Positions 42,513 through 50,867 of a stretch of DNA of 64,000 bases are shown here, piece after piece. Within the stretch, counting starts at the first letter, position 1, and each line of letters opens with the position of its first letter. The translations under genes were made by a program, and so were the position numbers. Below the pieces are notes generated by a model. That model was not told the DNA's origin and ran no database searches. It saw nothing but the letters and a program-made list of their open reading frames with translations. The DNA lies in NCBI GenBank assembly GCA_937870915.1, contig CALMZQ010000003.1:1-64000 (forward strand). The letters run 5' to 3'. Origin of the DNA: an uncultured Ignavibacteria bacterium (GTDB lineage: Bacteria; Bacteroidota; Ignavibacteria; Kapaibacteriales; Kapaibacteriaceae).

Positions 42513-43623
42513 ATGTTCGAACCACAAAAAGCCCTCATCTCTGAACTCCGCGACCGCGTGGACCAACTTCGGAGGTTCCTTTGACATCGATCGTAAGCGC
42601 GACGAGATAGCCGAACGTGAGATGTTGTCCCAGTCACCTGATTTCTGGGACGATGCCCAAAAAGCCCAAAAGACGATGCAAGAAACGTCCACTCTCAAGG
42701 ACTGGGTGGCAACGTGGGAATCCGCGCAACGTTCCGTTGGTGATGTTGAAGCACTTATAGAGCTTGCCGAGGAGGTTAAAGACGAGTCAATGGAACAGGA
42801 CATCGTTGGCGAGCTTCAACGTAGTCAGAAAGCAGTTGACGATCTGGAACTTCGTAAGATCCTTGCGGGCCCCGATGATAATCGCAATGCCATTCTCACC
42901 ATCAATGCCGGCGCTGGCGGAACAGAAGCTCAGGACTGGGCTGAGATGCTCATGCGCATGTATACGCGTTGGGCAGAGAAGCACGAATACGAGGTTTATC
43001 TAGCTGACGAACAAGCGGGTGAAGCAGCAGGGATCAAGAGCTGTACGTTAGAGATTCGTGGCCCATTTGCGTATGGATATCTCAAGGCTGAGAATGGTGT
43101 ACACAGATTGGTTCGCATCAGTCCGTACGATTCCAATGCCCGACGTCATACCTCGTTTTCATCGGTCTATGTCTATCCCGAAGTTGACGATGAGGTTGAG
43201 ATCGTTGTAAATCCTGCTGATGTAGAAATGGACACCTTTCGCTCTGGCGGTAAGGGCGGACAGAACGTGAATAAGGTAGAAACTGCCGTCCGCCTTCGCC
43301 ACATTCCATCAGGCATCGTTGTAGCTTGCCAACAGGAACGCTCACAGCTTCTCAATCGCGAACACGCAATGAAGATGCTCAAGAGCAGACTCTACCAAAA
43401 ACGCCGCGAAGAAGAAGAAGCCGCCAAAGCAGCAATCGAAGGCACCAAGAAAAAGATCGAATGGGGCTCCCAGATCCGCAGCTACGTCTTTCAACCCTAT
43501 ACCATGGTCAACGACCACCGCACCGAAACCAAGATCACAGATGTTCAGTCCGTGATGGACGGCGATCTGGATGAATTGATCAAGGCGTATTTGTTGTTGG
43601 AGGATGAGATGACTAATGACTAA
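42513..43623 (+). CDS. prfB: peptide chain release factor 2, programmed +1 frameshift
   Basis: RF2 is made from two frames. ATG 42513 opens 23 codons ending in an in-frame TGA at 42582-42584. A +1 shift at CTT then continues from 42583 to the TAA at 43621, giving 369 residues. GGAGG (42571-42575) precedes CTT-TGA-C in the classical arrangement. RF2 marks: the SGGKGGQ peptidyl-hydrolysis motif and the codon-recognition loop, which reads SPY (about residue 201) instead of the usual SPF. RF2 ends translation at UGA/UAA, and the shift autoregulates it. The last four residues (MTND) and the stop codon come from the ATGACTA heptamer array. The gene starts 49 bp after the RDD gene. Confidence 0.95.
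42571..42585 (+). promoter_or_regulatory. prfB: prfB programmed +1 frameshift site
   Basis: Internal Shine-Dalgarno GGAGG, a 3-nt spacer (TTC), the slippery codon CTT and the in-frame stop TGA followed by C, which is the canonical RF2 autoregulatory cassette. Confidence 0.95.
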
Positions 43624-43706
43624 TGACTAATGACTAATGACTAATGACTAGTTACTAGTTACTAGTTACGAGTTACTAGTTACTAGTTATGAGTTACAAG
43701 TGACGC
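43609..43706. repeat. heptamer array ATGACTA then GTTACTA (14 units)
   Basis: Six perfect ATGACTA units (43609-43650) pass directly into eight GTTACTA-type units (43651-43706; variants GTTACGA, GTTATGA, GTTACAA, GTGACGC). The first two units are the end of prfB and encode its stop. Because 7 is not a multiple of 3, the ATGACTA part contains stops in every frame of the plus strand. Confidence 0.95.
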
Positions 43707-43707
43707 T

Positions 43708-43795
43708 AGCATACTAGCACATTAGCATACTAGCACATTAGCATACTAGCACATTAGCATACTAGCACATTAGCATACTAGCACATTAGCACACT
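43708..43795. repeat. alternating octamer array AGCATACT/AGCACATT upstream of acpS
   Basis: Eleven 8-bp units alternate to make a 16-bp repeat, AGCATACT-AGCACATT, copied five times, and end in AGCACACT. The array stops 3 bp before the acpS ATG, so there is no room for a normal ribosome-binding site. Nothing else lies in the 43624-43798 gap. Confidence 0.95.
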
Positions 43796-43798
43796 ACC

Positions 43799-44176
43799 AT
43801 GATTCACGGCATTGGCACTGACATTGTAGACGTACCGCGAATCAAACATTCGTTTGATGAGTACGGGGAGCGCTTTCTCAAGCGCGTGTTTACGGAGACG
43901 GAGATCGAGTACTGTGAACGTTTTGGTGAGACGCGGTTCTTGCACTATGCAGCAAGGTTTGCGGCAAAGGAAGCGTTTTCGAAGGCTATTAAGACAGGAA
44001 TGCGCGACGGTATGTCCTTTAAGCAAGTAGGGATACGGAACATGCCTTCGGGTGAGCCGATAATCGAACTTTTTGGTGAGATGGCAGAACGTTGGGGCAA
44101 GCACACTATTCTTGTAACACTTTCACATACAGGCACCATCGGACTAGCCGTTGTTGTCATTGAGGAGCCAGCATAA
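43799..44176 (+). CDS. acpS: holo-[acyl-carrier-protein] synthase
   Basis: A 125-residue AcpS-type phosphopantetheinyl transferase that attaches 4'-phosphopantetheine from CoA to acyl carrier protein. Both signature parts are present: GIGTDIVDVPRI at the N-terminus (Mg-binding Asp) and RFAAKEAFSKAI around residue 60, with a VTLSHTG segment near the end. It normally forms a trimer. No Shine-Dalgarno is present: the upstream 88 bp are the 16-bp repeat array, so expression may depend on repeat number (inference). Its stop shares one base with the next start. Confidence 0.95.
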   Translation: MIHGIGTDIVDVPRIKHSFDEYGERFLKRVFTETEIEYCERFGETRFLHYAARFAAKEAFSKAIKTGMRDGMSFKQVGIRNMPSGEPIIELFGEMAERWGKHTILVTLSHTGTIGLAVVVIEEPA

Positions 44177-44667
44177 TGTTTAGTTCACTTGCCGATTTCT
44201 TCTCCACGTGGAAGTATGAATCAGATTCAACGATCAAGATCTTTGAGCATCTCACTGATGAAAGTCTGTCGGCAAAGATCGACCCAGATGGCCGCACTCT
44301 AGGTAGGCTTGCCAATCACCTCATCGAAACACTCACGGAAATGCCTCACAAGCTGGGCCTGCCCCTTGAAGAAGTATTCCCCACACATACAACAGTTGTC
44401 GATCTGGTTGCTGATTATCGCAAGAAGTCGGATGAGCTGGTAGCTGCAATCCACGCAACGTGGACCGATGCCAACCTCTCCGATATGCGCGATATGTATG
44501 GCGAGCAATGGAGTGTTGGTATGGGGCTCCATGCTCTCATTCTCCATCAAGTGCATCACCGTGGTCAAATGACGGCTATGATGCGCCATCAAGGACTCAC
44601 CGTCACCGGCATTTACGGCCCCGCACGTGAAGAATGGGCCCTCATGGGTATGCAACCACTGCCGTAA
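44176..44667 (+). CDS. DinB/YfiT-like putative metalloenzyme
   Basis: A 163-residue four-helix-bundle protein of the DinB family. Three metal-ligand histidines are in place: LANHLIE (about residue 48) and HQVHHRGQM (about 130-138). The family includes thiol-dependent transferases and many uncharacterised members. Translationally coupled to acpS (ATG overlaps the TAA by one base). Confidence 0.85.
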   Translation: MFSSLADFFSTWKYESDSTIKIFEHLTDESLSAKIDPDGRTLGRLANHLIETLTEMPHKLGLPLEEVFPTHTTVVDLVADYRKKSDELVAAIHATWTDANLSDMRDMYGEQWSVGMGLHALILHQVHHRGQMTAMMRHQGLTVTGIYGPAREEWALMGMQPLP

Positions 44668-44698
44668 CGTAGGGCTAAAGCCCGATGCTACATGTACC

Positions 44699-44722
44699 GT
44701 CATTCCGTCATATCGTCATTTC
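44699..44722. repeat. octamer array GTCATTCC (3 units) before purK
   Basis: GTCATTCC, GTCATATC and GTCATTTC lie just upstream of CCCCCAATG, the purK start. The same units, and the same CCCCCAATG around the start codon, occur at the M28 peptidase gene at 17731-17800. Confidence 0.8.
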
Positions 44723-44727
44723 CCCCA

Positions 44728-45891
44728 ATGCTTCCTTCAATCTACAACCCCTCTGAACCGTTTACAATTGGCCTTCTTGGCGGTGGACAGCTTGCCAAGA
44801 TGACCGCGCAGGCTGCCTATCGCATGGGGCTTCGGGTTGCAGTGATCGAACATGGCGAGAACTCACCGGCCGGTGTGATGACCAAGCTCGAGTTTCCCGC
44901 TGGTTGGAAAGATCCGGAGGAACTTGAGAAGTTCATACAAGCGTCGGATATCATCACGCTGGAAAATGAGTTCATCGATCCCGAGATCCTAGATCACATC
45001 GCAGAGCGCAGGTATGTGTTTCCTACAGCGGATACGATGCGATTGGTCCAGGATAAGTACGTCCAAAAACAAACCTTTGCGGCGGTTGGAGTACCAACTC
45101 CGGCGTTTGCAGTCATCGAAACAAAACAGGATCTCCTCAACTTTGGCGAAAAACACGGATACCCGTTTGTTGCAAAGACAAGGCGTTTCGGATATGATGG
45201 ATATGGGAATGCTACCATCAAGCGCGACACGGAGATCGACATGGTTTGGCGCAGGTTCATGGAAGGTGAAGAGCCCCGTCCATTACTTGCAGAGTCGTTT
45301 GTGACCTTTACCAAGGAACTGGCAGTGATGGTGGCACGGAACAAGCGCGGTGAAGTTGCCGTCTATCCGTGTGTGCAGACCATTCAACAAGGACACATTT
45401 GCGTAACGGTGCTTGCTCCGGCTCCGATCGAAGAACAATTGCAGAAACGTGCGCAAGAGATTGCCTTAACCTGTGTCGAAACGATTAATGGTGTTGGTGT
45501 CTTTGGCGTGGAGATGTTTCTCACAACAGACAACGAGATCCTCTTCAACGAGATCGCACCCAGACCGCACAACAGCGGACACTATACCATCGAAGCATGT
45601 GTTACTTCGCAGTATGAGAACTGTGTGCGTGCCGTAACGAACATGCCTCTGGGCTCGCCCGCCATGCGCGTCCCCGCTGCATGTATGATCAATCTTCTCG
45701 GAGAACGCACCGGAAGTGGAATTCCTGACAGTGTTGTGGAGATGCTCAAGATCGATGATGTAGCACTCCATCTCTACGGTAAGAAGGACGTGCGTATGGG
45801 GCGCAAGATGGGTCACCTTACCGCCACGGGCGCTTCCATAGATGAAGCATTCGCACGCGCTAACCAAGCGCTTGAGCGTTTCATATGGTAG
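44728..45891 (+). CDS. purK: 5-(carboxyamino)imidazole ribonucleotide synthase
   Basis: A 387-residue ATP-grasp enzyme of purine synthesis that carboxylates AIR to N5-CAIR. Seen: TIGLLGGGQLAKM at the N-terminus, the ATP-grasp segment YPFVAKTRRFGYDGYGN near residue 150 and NEIAPRPHNSGHYTIEAC near 285. It would work with PurE, which is not in the window. ATG 44728 is preferred. The frame is open to another ATG at 44692, but that extension is encoded by the GTCATTCC repeat units and adds a non-family tail. The 3' end overlaps the next gene by 7 bp. Confidence 0.93.
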   Translation: MLPSIYNPSEPFTIGLLGGGQLAKMTAQAAYRMGLRVAVIEHGENSPAGVMTKLEFPAGWKDPEELEKFIQASDIITLENEFIDPEILDHIAERRYVFPTADTMRLVQDKYVQKQTFAAVGVPTPAFAVIETKQDLLNFGEKHGYPFVAKTRRFGYDGYGNATIKRDTEIDMVWRRFMEGEEPRPLLAESFVTFTKELAVMVARNKRGEVAVYPCVQTIQQGHICVTVLAPAPIEEQLQKRAQEIALTCVETINGVGVFGVEMFLTTDNEILFNEIAPRPHNSGHYTIEACVTSQYENCVRAVTNMPLGSPAMRVPAACMINLLGERTGSGIPDSVVEMLKIDDVALHLYGKKDVRMGRKMGHLTATGASIDEAFARANQALERFIW

Positions 45892-46874
45892 TTGTTGCCC
45901 TTTTGCTTCTGCTTTCCTGCTGTTCGGCGTTGGCCAACGACAGTTCCTTTGAAGCGTCGGGCAGTACGTTATTACCGCTGCGCGACAGTTCCATACGTAT
46001 GGCTCGCGAAGATCTCAAGATCACTATACGGGGTAAGGAAGCACGGATCGATGTGGATTACATCTTTGTCAATGATGGTCCCAAGAAGACCATTACTGTT
46101 GGGTTTGTAACGCCCCCTTCCTTTGGCGATGTATCTGAAAAGCTCCAAAGCAAACCACAGATCAAGAACTTCATGGTTCTCGTGAATGGCAAGAAGCTAG
46201 CGTGGAAGATCCGAAAGGTAGACCCCTCTGAACGTTCACAGAACCAACATCTCTATGCTGGTGACTTTGTCTACCTTTTCCAAGCAACATTCCCACCAGG
46301 GAAGACCAGGGTAAAACACACGTATCGATTCAAAGCCGGAAGCAATGTAGATGCACCGATACACGTGCCATATCGACTCACAACGGGTACGCACTGGCAA
46401 GGTGGTTCTATTGATACATTTCGGTTGACGGTAGATGGTGGTAAGGGGCGACTCATTGGCGTACCCACCACGTTTGTTGGCGATACTGTCACCGCGTTGC
46501 CGTGGAAGGTCAATGGTAAGGCAACACGAGCAGACAGCGTTGGCTATGATCGATATGATGACGACGAGGTGCGTCAGCCCGAAATGGTGTGGTCTGTGGA
46601 GAGTGGCACTCTCACGCTCGTACAACTGAATTTTTCGCCGAAACAGGATCTCATGGTGACTGTTCATAGCGGCCTTTCGCTCTATGAACGCGCAATGGTG
46701 TCTGCCGACACGTCATGGATCGTAGTTCTATCGTGTACGGAGATGAAAGAACTTCGTGCTTGGCTTGAAATGACGTTGACGTTTGCGAACGGAAGCGATG
46801 ATCGTGAATATGACAGAGACCGGCAACTGCTGCAGCTTGTCAAGCAATCACAGGCACTGAGTCACTGTCGCTGA
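45885..46874 (+). CDS. DUF4424-like secreted protein
   Basis: A 329-residue exported protein. The N-terminus is a signal peptide with a Leu-rich core ending SALA; an LLLSCCS segment within it could alternatively act as a lipobox. The mature part opens NDSSFEASGSTLLPLRDSSIRMAREDLKI (in part) and has a repeated beta-rich body. This fits DUF4424, a periplasmic family of unknown role. It overlaps purK by 7 bp and the convergent LptF/G gene by 13 bp. Confidence 0.65.
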   Translation: MVVVALLLLLSCCSALANDSSFEASGSTLLPLRDSSIRMAREDLKITIRGKEARIDVDYIFVNDGPKKTITVGFVTPPSFGDVSEKLQSKPQIKNFMVLVNGKKLAWKIRKVDPSERSQNQHLYAGDFVYLFQATFPPGKTRVKHTYRFKAGSNVDAPIHVPYRLTTGTHWQGGSIDTFRLTVDGGKGRLIGVPTTFVGDTVTALPWKVNGKATRADSVGYDRYDDDEVRQPEMVWSVESGTLTLVQLNFSPKQDLMVTVHSGLSLYERAMVSADTSWIVVLSCTEMKELRAWLEMTLTFANGSDDREYDRDRQLLQLVKQSQALSHCR

Positions 46875-48202
46875 AACCGTCTTCTAAACCAAAGTAGAGC
46901 CGCTTTGACCGGAGTTGTTTCGTAGTTGACCTTTATAGCCACTACGATGCCTATGATACCGATGAGTATGTTGCCGGACCACATCGCGATGGCCGGACTA
47001 AGGATATTCCTATCCGCGAGCTTCTCTCCGCCGATAAGCGTAGCCCAATACAGGATATAGAAGCCGAGCGAAACCATTGCACTGATACCGAAGTTGCCAC
47101 CCTTTGTTACCACACCTAGGGGACATCCAACAAGCACAAAGATCACGCAGGCAAAGGGTATCGAGTACTTCTTGTATATCTCAACGAGGTACTTGTTTGC
47201 TACTTCGTGTTCACTGCTGGCACGGTAGGCTTGACCCTCCAGAGTAGACCGGACACTGGAGATCGTAGCCGAAGCTCGGTCCAGCACCTCGCGTTGAGTT
47301 GGTTGATACGTGGGAATTGAGCTTGGTTCGAAGAGATAGGAAAGGTGTGTTGTAAGGACGGAGTCAAACTCTCGATTGGCCAACACTTCTTCTGACCGGG
47401 CTCGGTTGACAATGACGAACATGTCGTCGATATTCATTTCGCGATCACTACGCGAGGAGCCGGATACATCGGATTCCTCGTAGAAGAACCGATCTGCCTG
47501 CATAGCCATTTGATGTCGGTCAAAGCGGATTACGCGATAATCGTTGGGTTGCCGCACAGACGTTTGGTGAATCTCGCCATGGAAGAGGTGTACGATTAGT
47601 CGTGTTAGTGACGGGGAAAATGCCATACGCCCGGTATCAGCTGATACAACAGTTCTCCGGTCACTATTCGAGCGGTCGTAAATCGTTACTCCGGTCATCA
47701 AACCCATGGAATCAACATTGCGTGCAAGGATCGTGAAGCCTTCTATGTGTGTGGTGAACTGTCCGCTCTCCAACGCAAACGTTGGCTTCGTTCGCGTGAT
47801 GTCTCGCATCATCCCACTCAATCGAAGATTGGTATTCGGCAATACTTGATCCGTGTACCAAAATGAGAAGCCCCATAACAACAATCCTACGATCATTGTA
47901 GGAACCATCATGCGAAAGAGGCCCATTCCACTGGCCTTCATCACCGTTATCTCATGCGCCGATGACAATGCACCAAAGGCCATGAGTGTGCTAAAGAGTA
48001 CACCGATCGGGATCGCTAGGACAACAATCCACGATAGATTCAAAAGCAGAAACTCGCCGATAGTTGGAACATCAAGCCCCTTACTCGTAAGCTGATCCAC
48101 CCACCGCATGATGTATTGCAGCAGGAACAAGGCCATAATCACCGATGTCCCAAAGATGAAGGGGGCGATGTGAGTGCGAAGGATGTACCGAAAGAGAATC
48201 AT
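46862..48202 (-). CDS. LptF/LptG-family permease
   Basis: A 446-residue YjgP/YjgQ protein. Six membrane helices are arranged three before and three after a periplasmic beta-jellyroll (about residues 110-310). ALSSAHEITVMKASGMGLFRMM is the conserved coupling region. LptF and LptG are the membrane subunits of the LPS exporter that works with LptB. Only one such gene is here, so which of the two it is, or whether it pairs with a distant one, is unknown. Last gene of the tatC operon. Confidence 0.92.
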   Translation of the reverse strand: MILFRYILRTHIAPFIFGTSVIMALFLLQYIMRWVDQLTSKGLDVPTIGEFLLLNLSWIVVLAIPIGVLFSTLMAFGALSSAHEITVMKASGMGLFRMMVPTMIVGLLLWGFSFWYTDQVLPNTNLRLSGMMRDITRTKPTFALESGQFTTHIEGFTILARNVDSMGLMTGVTIYDRSNSDRRTVVSADTGRMAFSPSLTRLIVHLFHGEIHQTSVRQPNDYRVIRFDRHQMAMQADRFFYEESDVSGSSRSDREMNIDDMFVIVNRARSEEVLANREFDSVLTTHLSYLFEPSSIPTYQPTQREVLDRASATISSVRSTLEGQAYRASSEHEVANKYLVEIYKKYSIPFACVIFVLVGCPLGVVTKGGNFGISAMVSLGFYILYWATLIGGEKLADRNILSPAIAMWSGNILIGIIGIVVAIKVNYETTPVKAALLWFRRRFQRQ

Positions 48203-48205
48203 TGG

Positions 48206-49138
48206 TCAGGTACGCGCACGCTCACACTCGGCAATAAGCTGCTCGAAATGTGTGTGCTTCTCCGGCTTTGCTGTCTGCAACGTGCGGAATGCCTCTATGG
48301 CCCGCTCGTAATTGCCTTGTTGCATGTAAATACGAGCAATGGTCTCGGTAACCACAGTTGGACCACTCCCGGGTTGTGGAGCAGGCGCAGACGACTGTAC
48401 CACGTCAGCAGCCTGGCGAGGCATGCGTGCCTTTTCGAGTCGGTGCGCCAGTTCTTCGAGTGAAACAGCTCGCCTTTGTTCTTTTGGCTGCTCCACTGGT
48501 CGTGTTGTGCGCCGCATCGTATGGAACTCACGAAACGCCGGTGGTTCACTTAAATGTGCGATCTCCCTGCGCCCACGAGAACGCATTCCCTCAAATCGTA
48601 ACGTTGTGTACTCAAGCCCCGGTATCAATCGAACGCTCGAACTCTTGATGATCCGCTGGTCATTGGAATGCGGAACAGAATCGATCAACACCAAGAGCGG
48701 AACCACAGCAGGTGCCGGCACAGGCGCTGGCACAGTCTCTGCAACAGTCTCTGCGACAGTCTCTGCAACAGGCGCTGGCACAGCCACTGGAACAGCCACT
48801 GGAACCACCTCTGCAACAGGCGTTGCAACAGGCGCTGGCACAGTCTCTGCAACAGGCGCTGGCACAGGCGCTGGAACAGCCACTGGAACAGCCACTGGAA
48901 CAGCCTCTGCCACAGCCGTTACATACGTAAATCGCCGTGATGCTTCGTTGCGAATAAGGCGTGCATCATTTGGCTGACCAAGAACGTCGTATGCCTTCGC
49001 AAGTAGGATATAACCGCCGGCATAATCCGGATAATACTGGAGTCCGCTGGCACAAAGCCGTGCAGCGTCAACGGCGCGATCATCGCGGAGCAAGGATGCA
49101 GCAGTGACCGCAAAAGATGGTGCCGGACGTTCGGACAT
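48206..49138 (-). CDS. TPR-like protein with a Val-Pro-Ala tandem-repeat linker
   Basis: A 310-residue protein with two TPR-like parts: residues 1-70, and 265-305 (IARIYMQQGNYERAIEAFRTLQ). Between them lies a low-complexity linker (about 74-144) built of a 4-residue repeat, PVAV/PVAE/PAPV, encoded by a 12-bp minisatellite. A Pro/Ala-rich segment of this kind is extended and may span part of the envelope or hold partners apart. No signal peptide is seen. It lies 3 bp upstream of the LptF/G gene, suggesting a link to that machine (inference). Repeat-number changes would keep the frame. Confidence 0.75.
   Translation of the reverse strand: MSERPAPSFAVTAASLLRDDRAVDAARLCASGLQYYPDYAGGYILLAKAYDVLGQPNDARLIRNEASRRFTYVTAVAEAVPVAVPVAVPAPVPAPVAETVPAPVATPVAEVVPVAVPVAVPAPVAETVAETVAETVPAPVPAPAVVPLLVLIDSVPHSNDQRIIKSSSVRLIPGLEYTTLRFEGMRSRGRREIAHLSEPPAFREFHTMRRTTRPVEQPKEQRRAVSLEELAHRLEKARMPRQAADVVQSSAPAPQPGSGPTVVTETIARIYMQQGNYERAIEAFRTLQTAKPEKHTHFEQLIAECERART
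48707..48919. repeat. 12-bp minisatellite ACAGNNNCTGNN inside the TPR gene
   Basis: About 17 tandem 12-bp units of the forms ACAGGCGCTGGC, ACAGTCTCTGCA and ACAGCCACTGGA, all in frame. The identical neighbouring units indicate recent slippage or duplication. The strong repeat also leaves the opposite strand open, which gives spurious frames there. Confidence 0.9.
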
Positions 49139-49159
49139 TGTCTGTAAGGGGCTTTGTGG

Positions 49160-49861
49160 CTATTTGCGCCCGCCTAGCAGGCGAAGCAGGAACAGGAAGA
49201 GGTTCACAAAGTTCAGGTAGAGTGACAGTGCGCCAACGATAGCTCGCTTCTGAGCCAAACCTTCACCGGCGAACATCACGATAGCCTGATCCTTCATCCG
49301 ATTCATGTCATAGGCAGTAAGGCCGGTGAAGATGCCTACACCAATGAGGCTAACGGCAAACTCAAGTGCTGAACTATCGAGGAAGATGTTCACAACGGAG
49401 GCGATGATCACACCGATAAGCCCCATGAACAGAAAAGAGCCAATACCGCGGAGGTCGCGTTTTGTGAAGAAGCCATAGGCAGCTGCGGCACCGTACATAC
49501 CGGCAGCGATCACGAACACTTGGAAGATGCTTCCAAGTTCGTAGACCAGGAAGAGGATGCTGAAAGAGAGTCCGTTGGTTAGCGCGTAGGCGATGAAGAC
49601 ACTAGCCGCCGTACTCGGCTTCATGGTGTCGATCTTAGCCGACAAGAAGAAGACAAATCCCAACGGGGCAAACAACACGAGCCAATAGAGTGGTGTGCCA
49701 AAGATGGCGTTGAGGATCGTAGGTGATTGTGAGACTGTAAAGGCCGTTACACCTGTAAGGAGCAAACCGCCCGTCATCCAAGCGTAGACGCGTTGGACGT
49801 AGGCACGTACGACATCGGTGGAGACAACTCCGCCAAAGGATTGTGAGGATGGCATGTTCAT
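49160..49861 (-). CDS. Bax inhibitor-1/YccA family membrane protein
   Basis: A 233-residue protein with seven predicted membrane helices of the BI-1/YbhL type. It opens VRAYVQRVYAWMTGGLLLTG and carries GLTAYDMNRMK near residue 190. The family includes pH-sensitive calcium leak channels and an FtsH modulator. GAGG lies 7 nt before ATG 49861, which is preferred over ATG 49855 and the upstream in-frame start that would overlap the prenyl synthase gene. Confidence 0.9.
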   Translation of the reverse strand: MNMPSSQSFGGVVSTDVVRAYVQRVYAWMTGGLLLTGVTAFTVSQSPTILNAIFGTPLYWLVLFAPLGFVFFLSAKIDTMKPSTAASVFIAYALTNGLSFSILFLVYELGSIFQVFVIAAGMYGAAAAYGFFTKRDLRGIGSFLFMGLIGVIIASVVNIFLDSSALEFAVSLIGVGIFTGLTAYDMNRMKDQAIVMFAGEGLAQKRAIVGALSLYLNFVNLFLFLLRLLGGRK

Positions 49862-49883
49862 GAGGTCGCCTCGAAAAGTTTGG

Positions 49884-50867
49884 TCACGACGTTCGCGTGA
49901 CAACAAAGTTAGCAAAGTCAATGAGGGCCGTCTTGTAGACGGAATCAGGCACTATGACGAGTGAGGCGATGGCCTGTTGTTGCAGCTCCATGGCCTTTTC
50001 TTGGGCAAGTTTGGTACCATCGTAGGTAAGGACGAACTTCTGCACTGCCTCGATATCCTTCCGATTACCGCGTTTTGACTTTACGATTTTGATGGCATCC
50101 TTGGTTTCTGCCCTTGGAGCGCTTTTGGCTGCGTAGAGCAGTGGGAGTGTGATCTTGCCTTCGCGAATGTCATTTCCAACTGGTTTGCCAAGGATACTGC
50201 TACGGCTGGTGTAGTCCAACACGTCGTCGCGGATCTGAAAAGCCAACCCTACAAGCTCGCCGAACTGTGCCAAGGCATTGCGTACAGCAGGATCTGTGGA
50301 CGAGGCAATGGCTCCAATCTCGCAACATGTAGAGATCAGAGATGCCGTTTTGTCTGAGATGATCTTGAAGTACGTCTCTTCGTCGAGAGTTTTTTGTCGA
50401 CTCTTCTGAATCTGAAGTAGTTCACCTTCACTCATTCTCCGTACTGCTTCACTCGTTACGCGGAGATAGTCGTATTCGCCATGATGAACAGCGATCAGGA
50501 GCCCCTTGGATAAGAGAAAGTCTCCAACCAGCACGGCAACCTTGTTCTTCCATACAGCGTTGATGGAGGCCATGCCTCGGCGTTCATCTGCTTGGTCCAC
50601 TACATCGTCATGAACAAGAGTTGCCGTATGCAGAAGCTCAACCATTGCCGCACCCACATAGGCGCGGTCTGAGATGCCACCACATGCACCAGCTGCTAGG
50701 AAAACCAAGGCCGGGCGAACACGTTTTCCGCGTTGGCGAAGAATGTAGCGGATAACGGTATCGAGTAGAGCTGCACGCGAGCGCATCTGTTCGCGCAGAT
50801 ACACGTCGAACTGTTCGAGCTCTGACGCTACGGAAGCACTGATTTCTTTGATCGACGTAGCGTTCAT
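49884..50867 (-). CDS. trans-polyprenyl diphosphate synthase
   Basis: A 327-residue all-helical prenyltransferase with the first Asp-rich motif in HDDVVDQADERRG (about residue 85), the second in FQIRDDVLDYT (about 215), and RQRGKRVRPAL near 50 for substrate phosphate. It elongates isoprenoid diphosphates. The chain length is probably that of the quinone tail (octaprenyl or heptaprenyl), judged by family only. Its start overlaps the tatC stop by 4 bp. Confidence 0.93.
   Translation of the reverse strand: MNATSIKEISASVASELEQFDVYLREQMRSRAALLDTVIRYILRQRGKRVRPALVFLAAGACGGISDRAYVGAAMVELLHTATLVHDDVVDQADERRGMASINAVWKNKVAVLVGDFLLSKGLLIAVHHGEYDYLRVTSEAVRRMSEGELLQIQKSRQKTLDEETYFKIISDKTASLISTCCEIGAIASSTDPAVRNALAQFGELVGLAFQIRDDVLDYTSRSSILGKPVGNDIREGKITLPLLYAAKSAPRAETKDAIKIVKSKRGNRKDIEAVQKFVLTYDGTKLAQEKAMELQQQAIASLVIVPDSVYKTALIDFANFVVTRTS

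Noticed and set aside
42513-42621. prfB as a frameshifted pseudogene
   Set aside because: The in-frame TGA is the conserved programmed frameshift site with GGAGG and CTT-TGA-C, and the rest of RF2 is intact.
43609-43798. CRISPR-like array
   Set aside because: Units are 7-8 bp with no unique spacers and no cas genes; these are simple tandem repeats.
44692-44727. Longer purK start at ATG 44692
   Set aside because: The added 12 residues are repeat-encoded and absent from the family; ATG 44728 gives the usual N-terminus.
48339-48977. Plus-strand frames opposite the TPR gene
   Set aside because: They are low-complexity Gln/Ala/Leu or Thr/Gly products of the 12-bp minisatellite, with no ribosome-binding site or family resemblance; the minus-strand TPR reading is the real gene.
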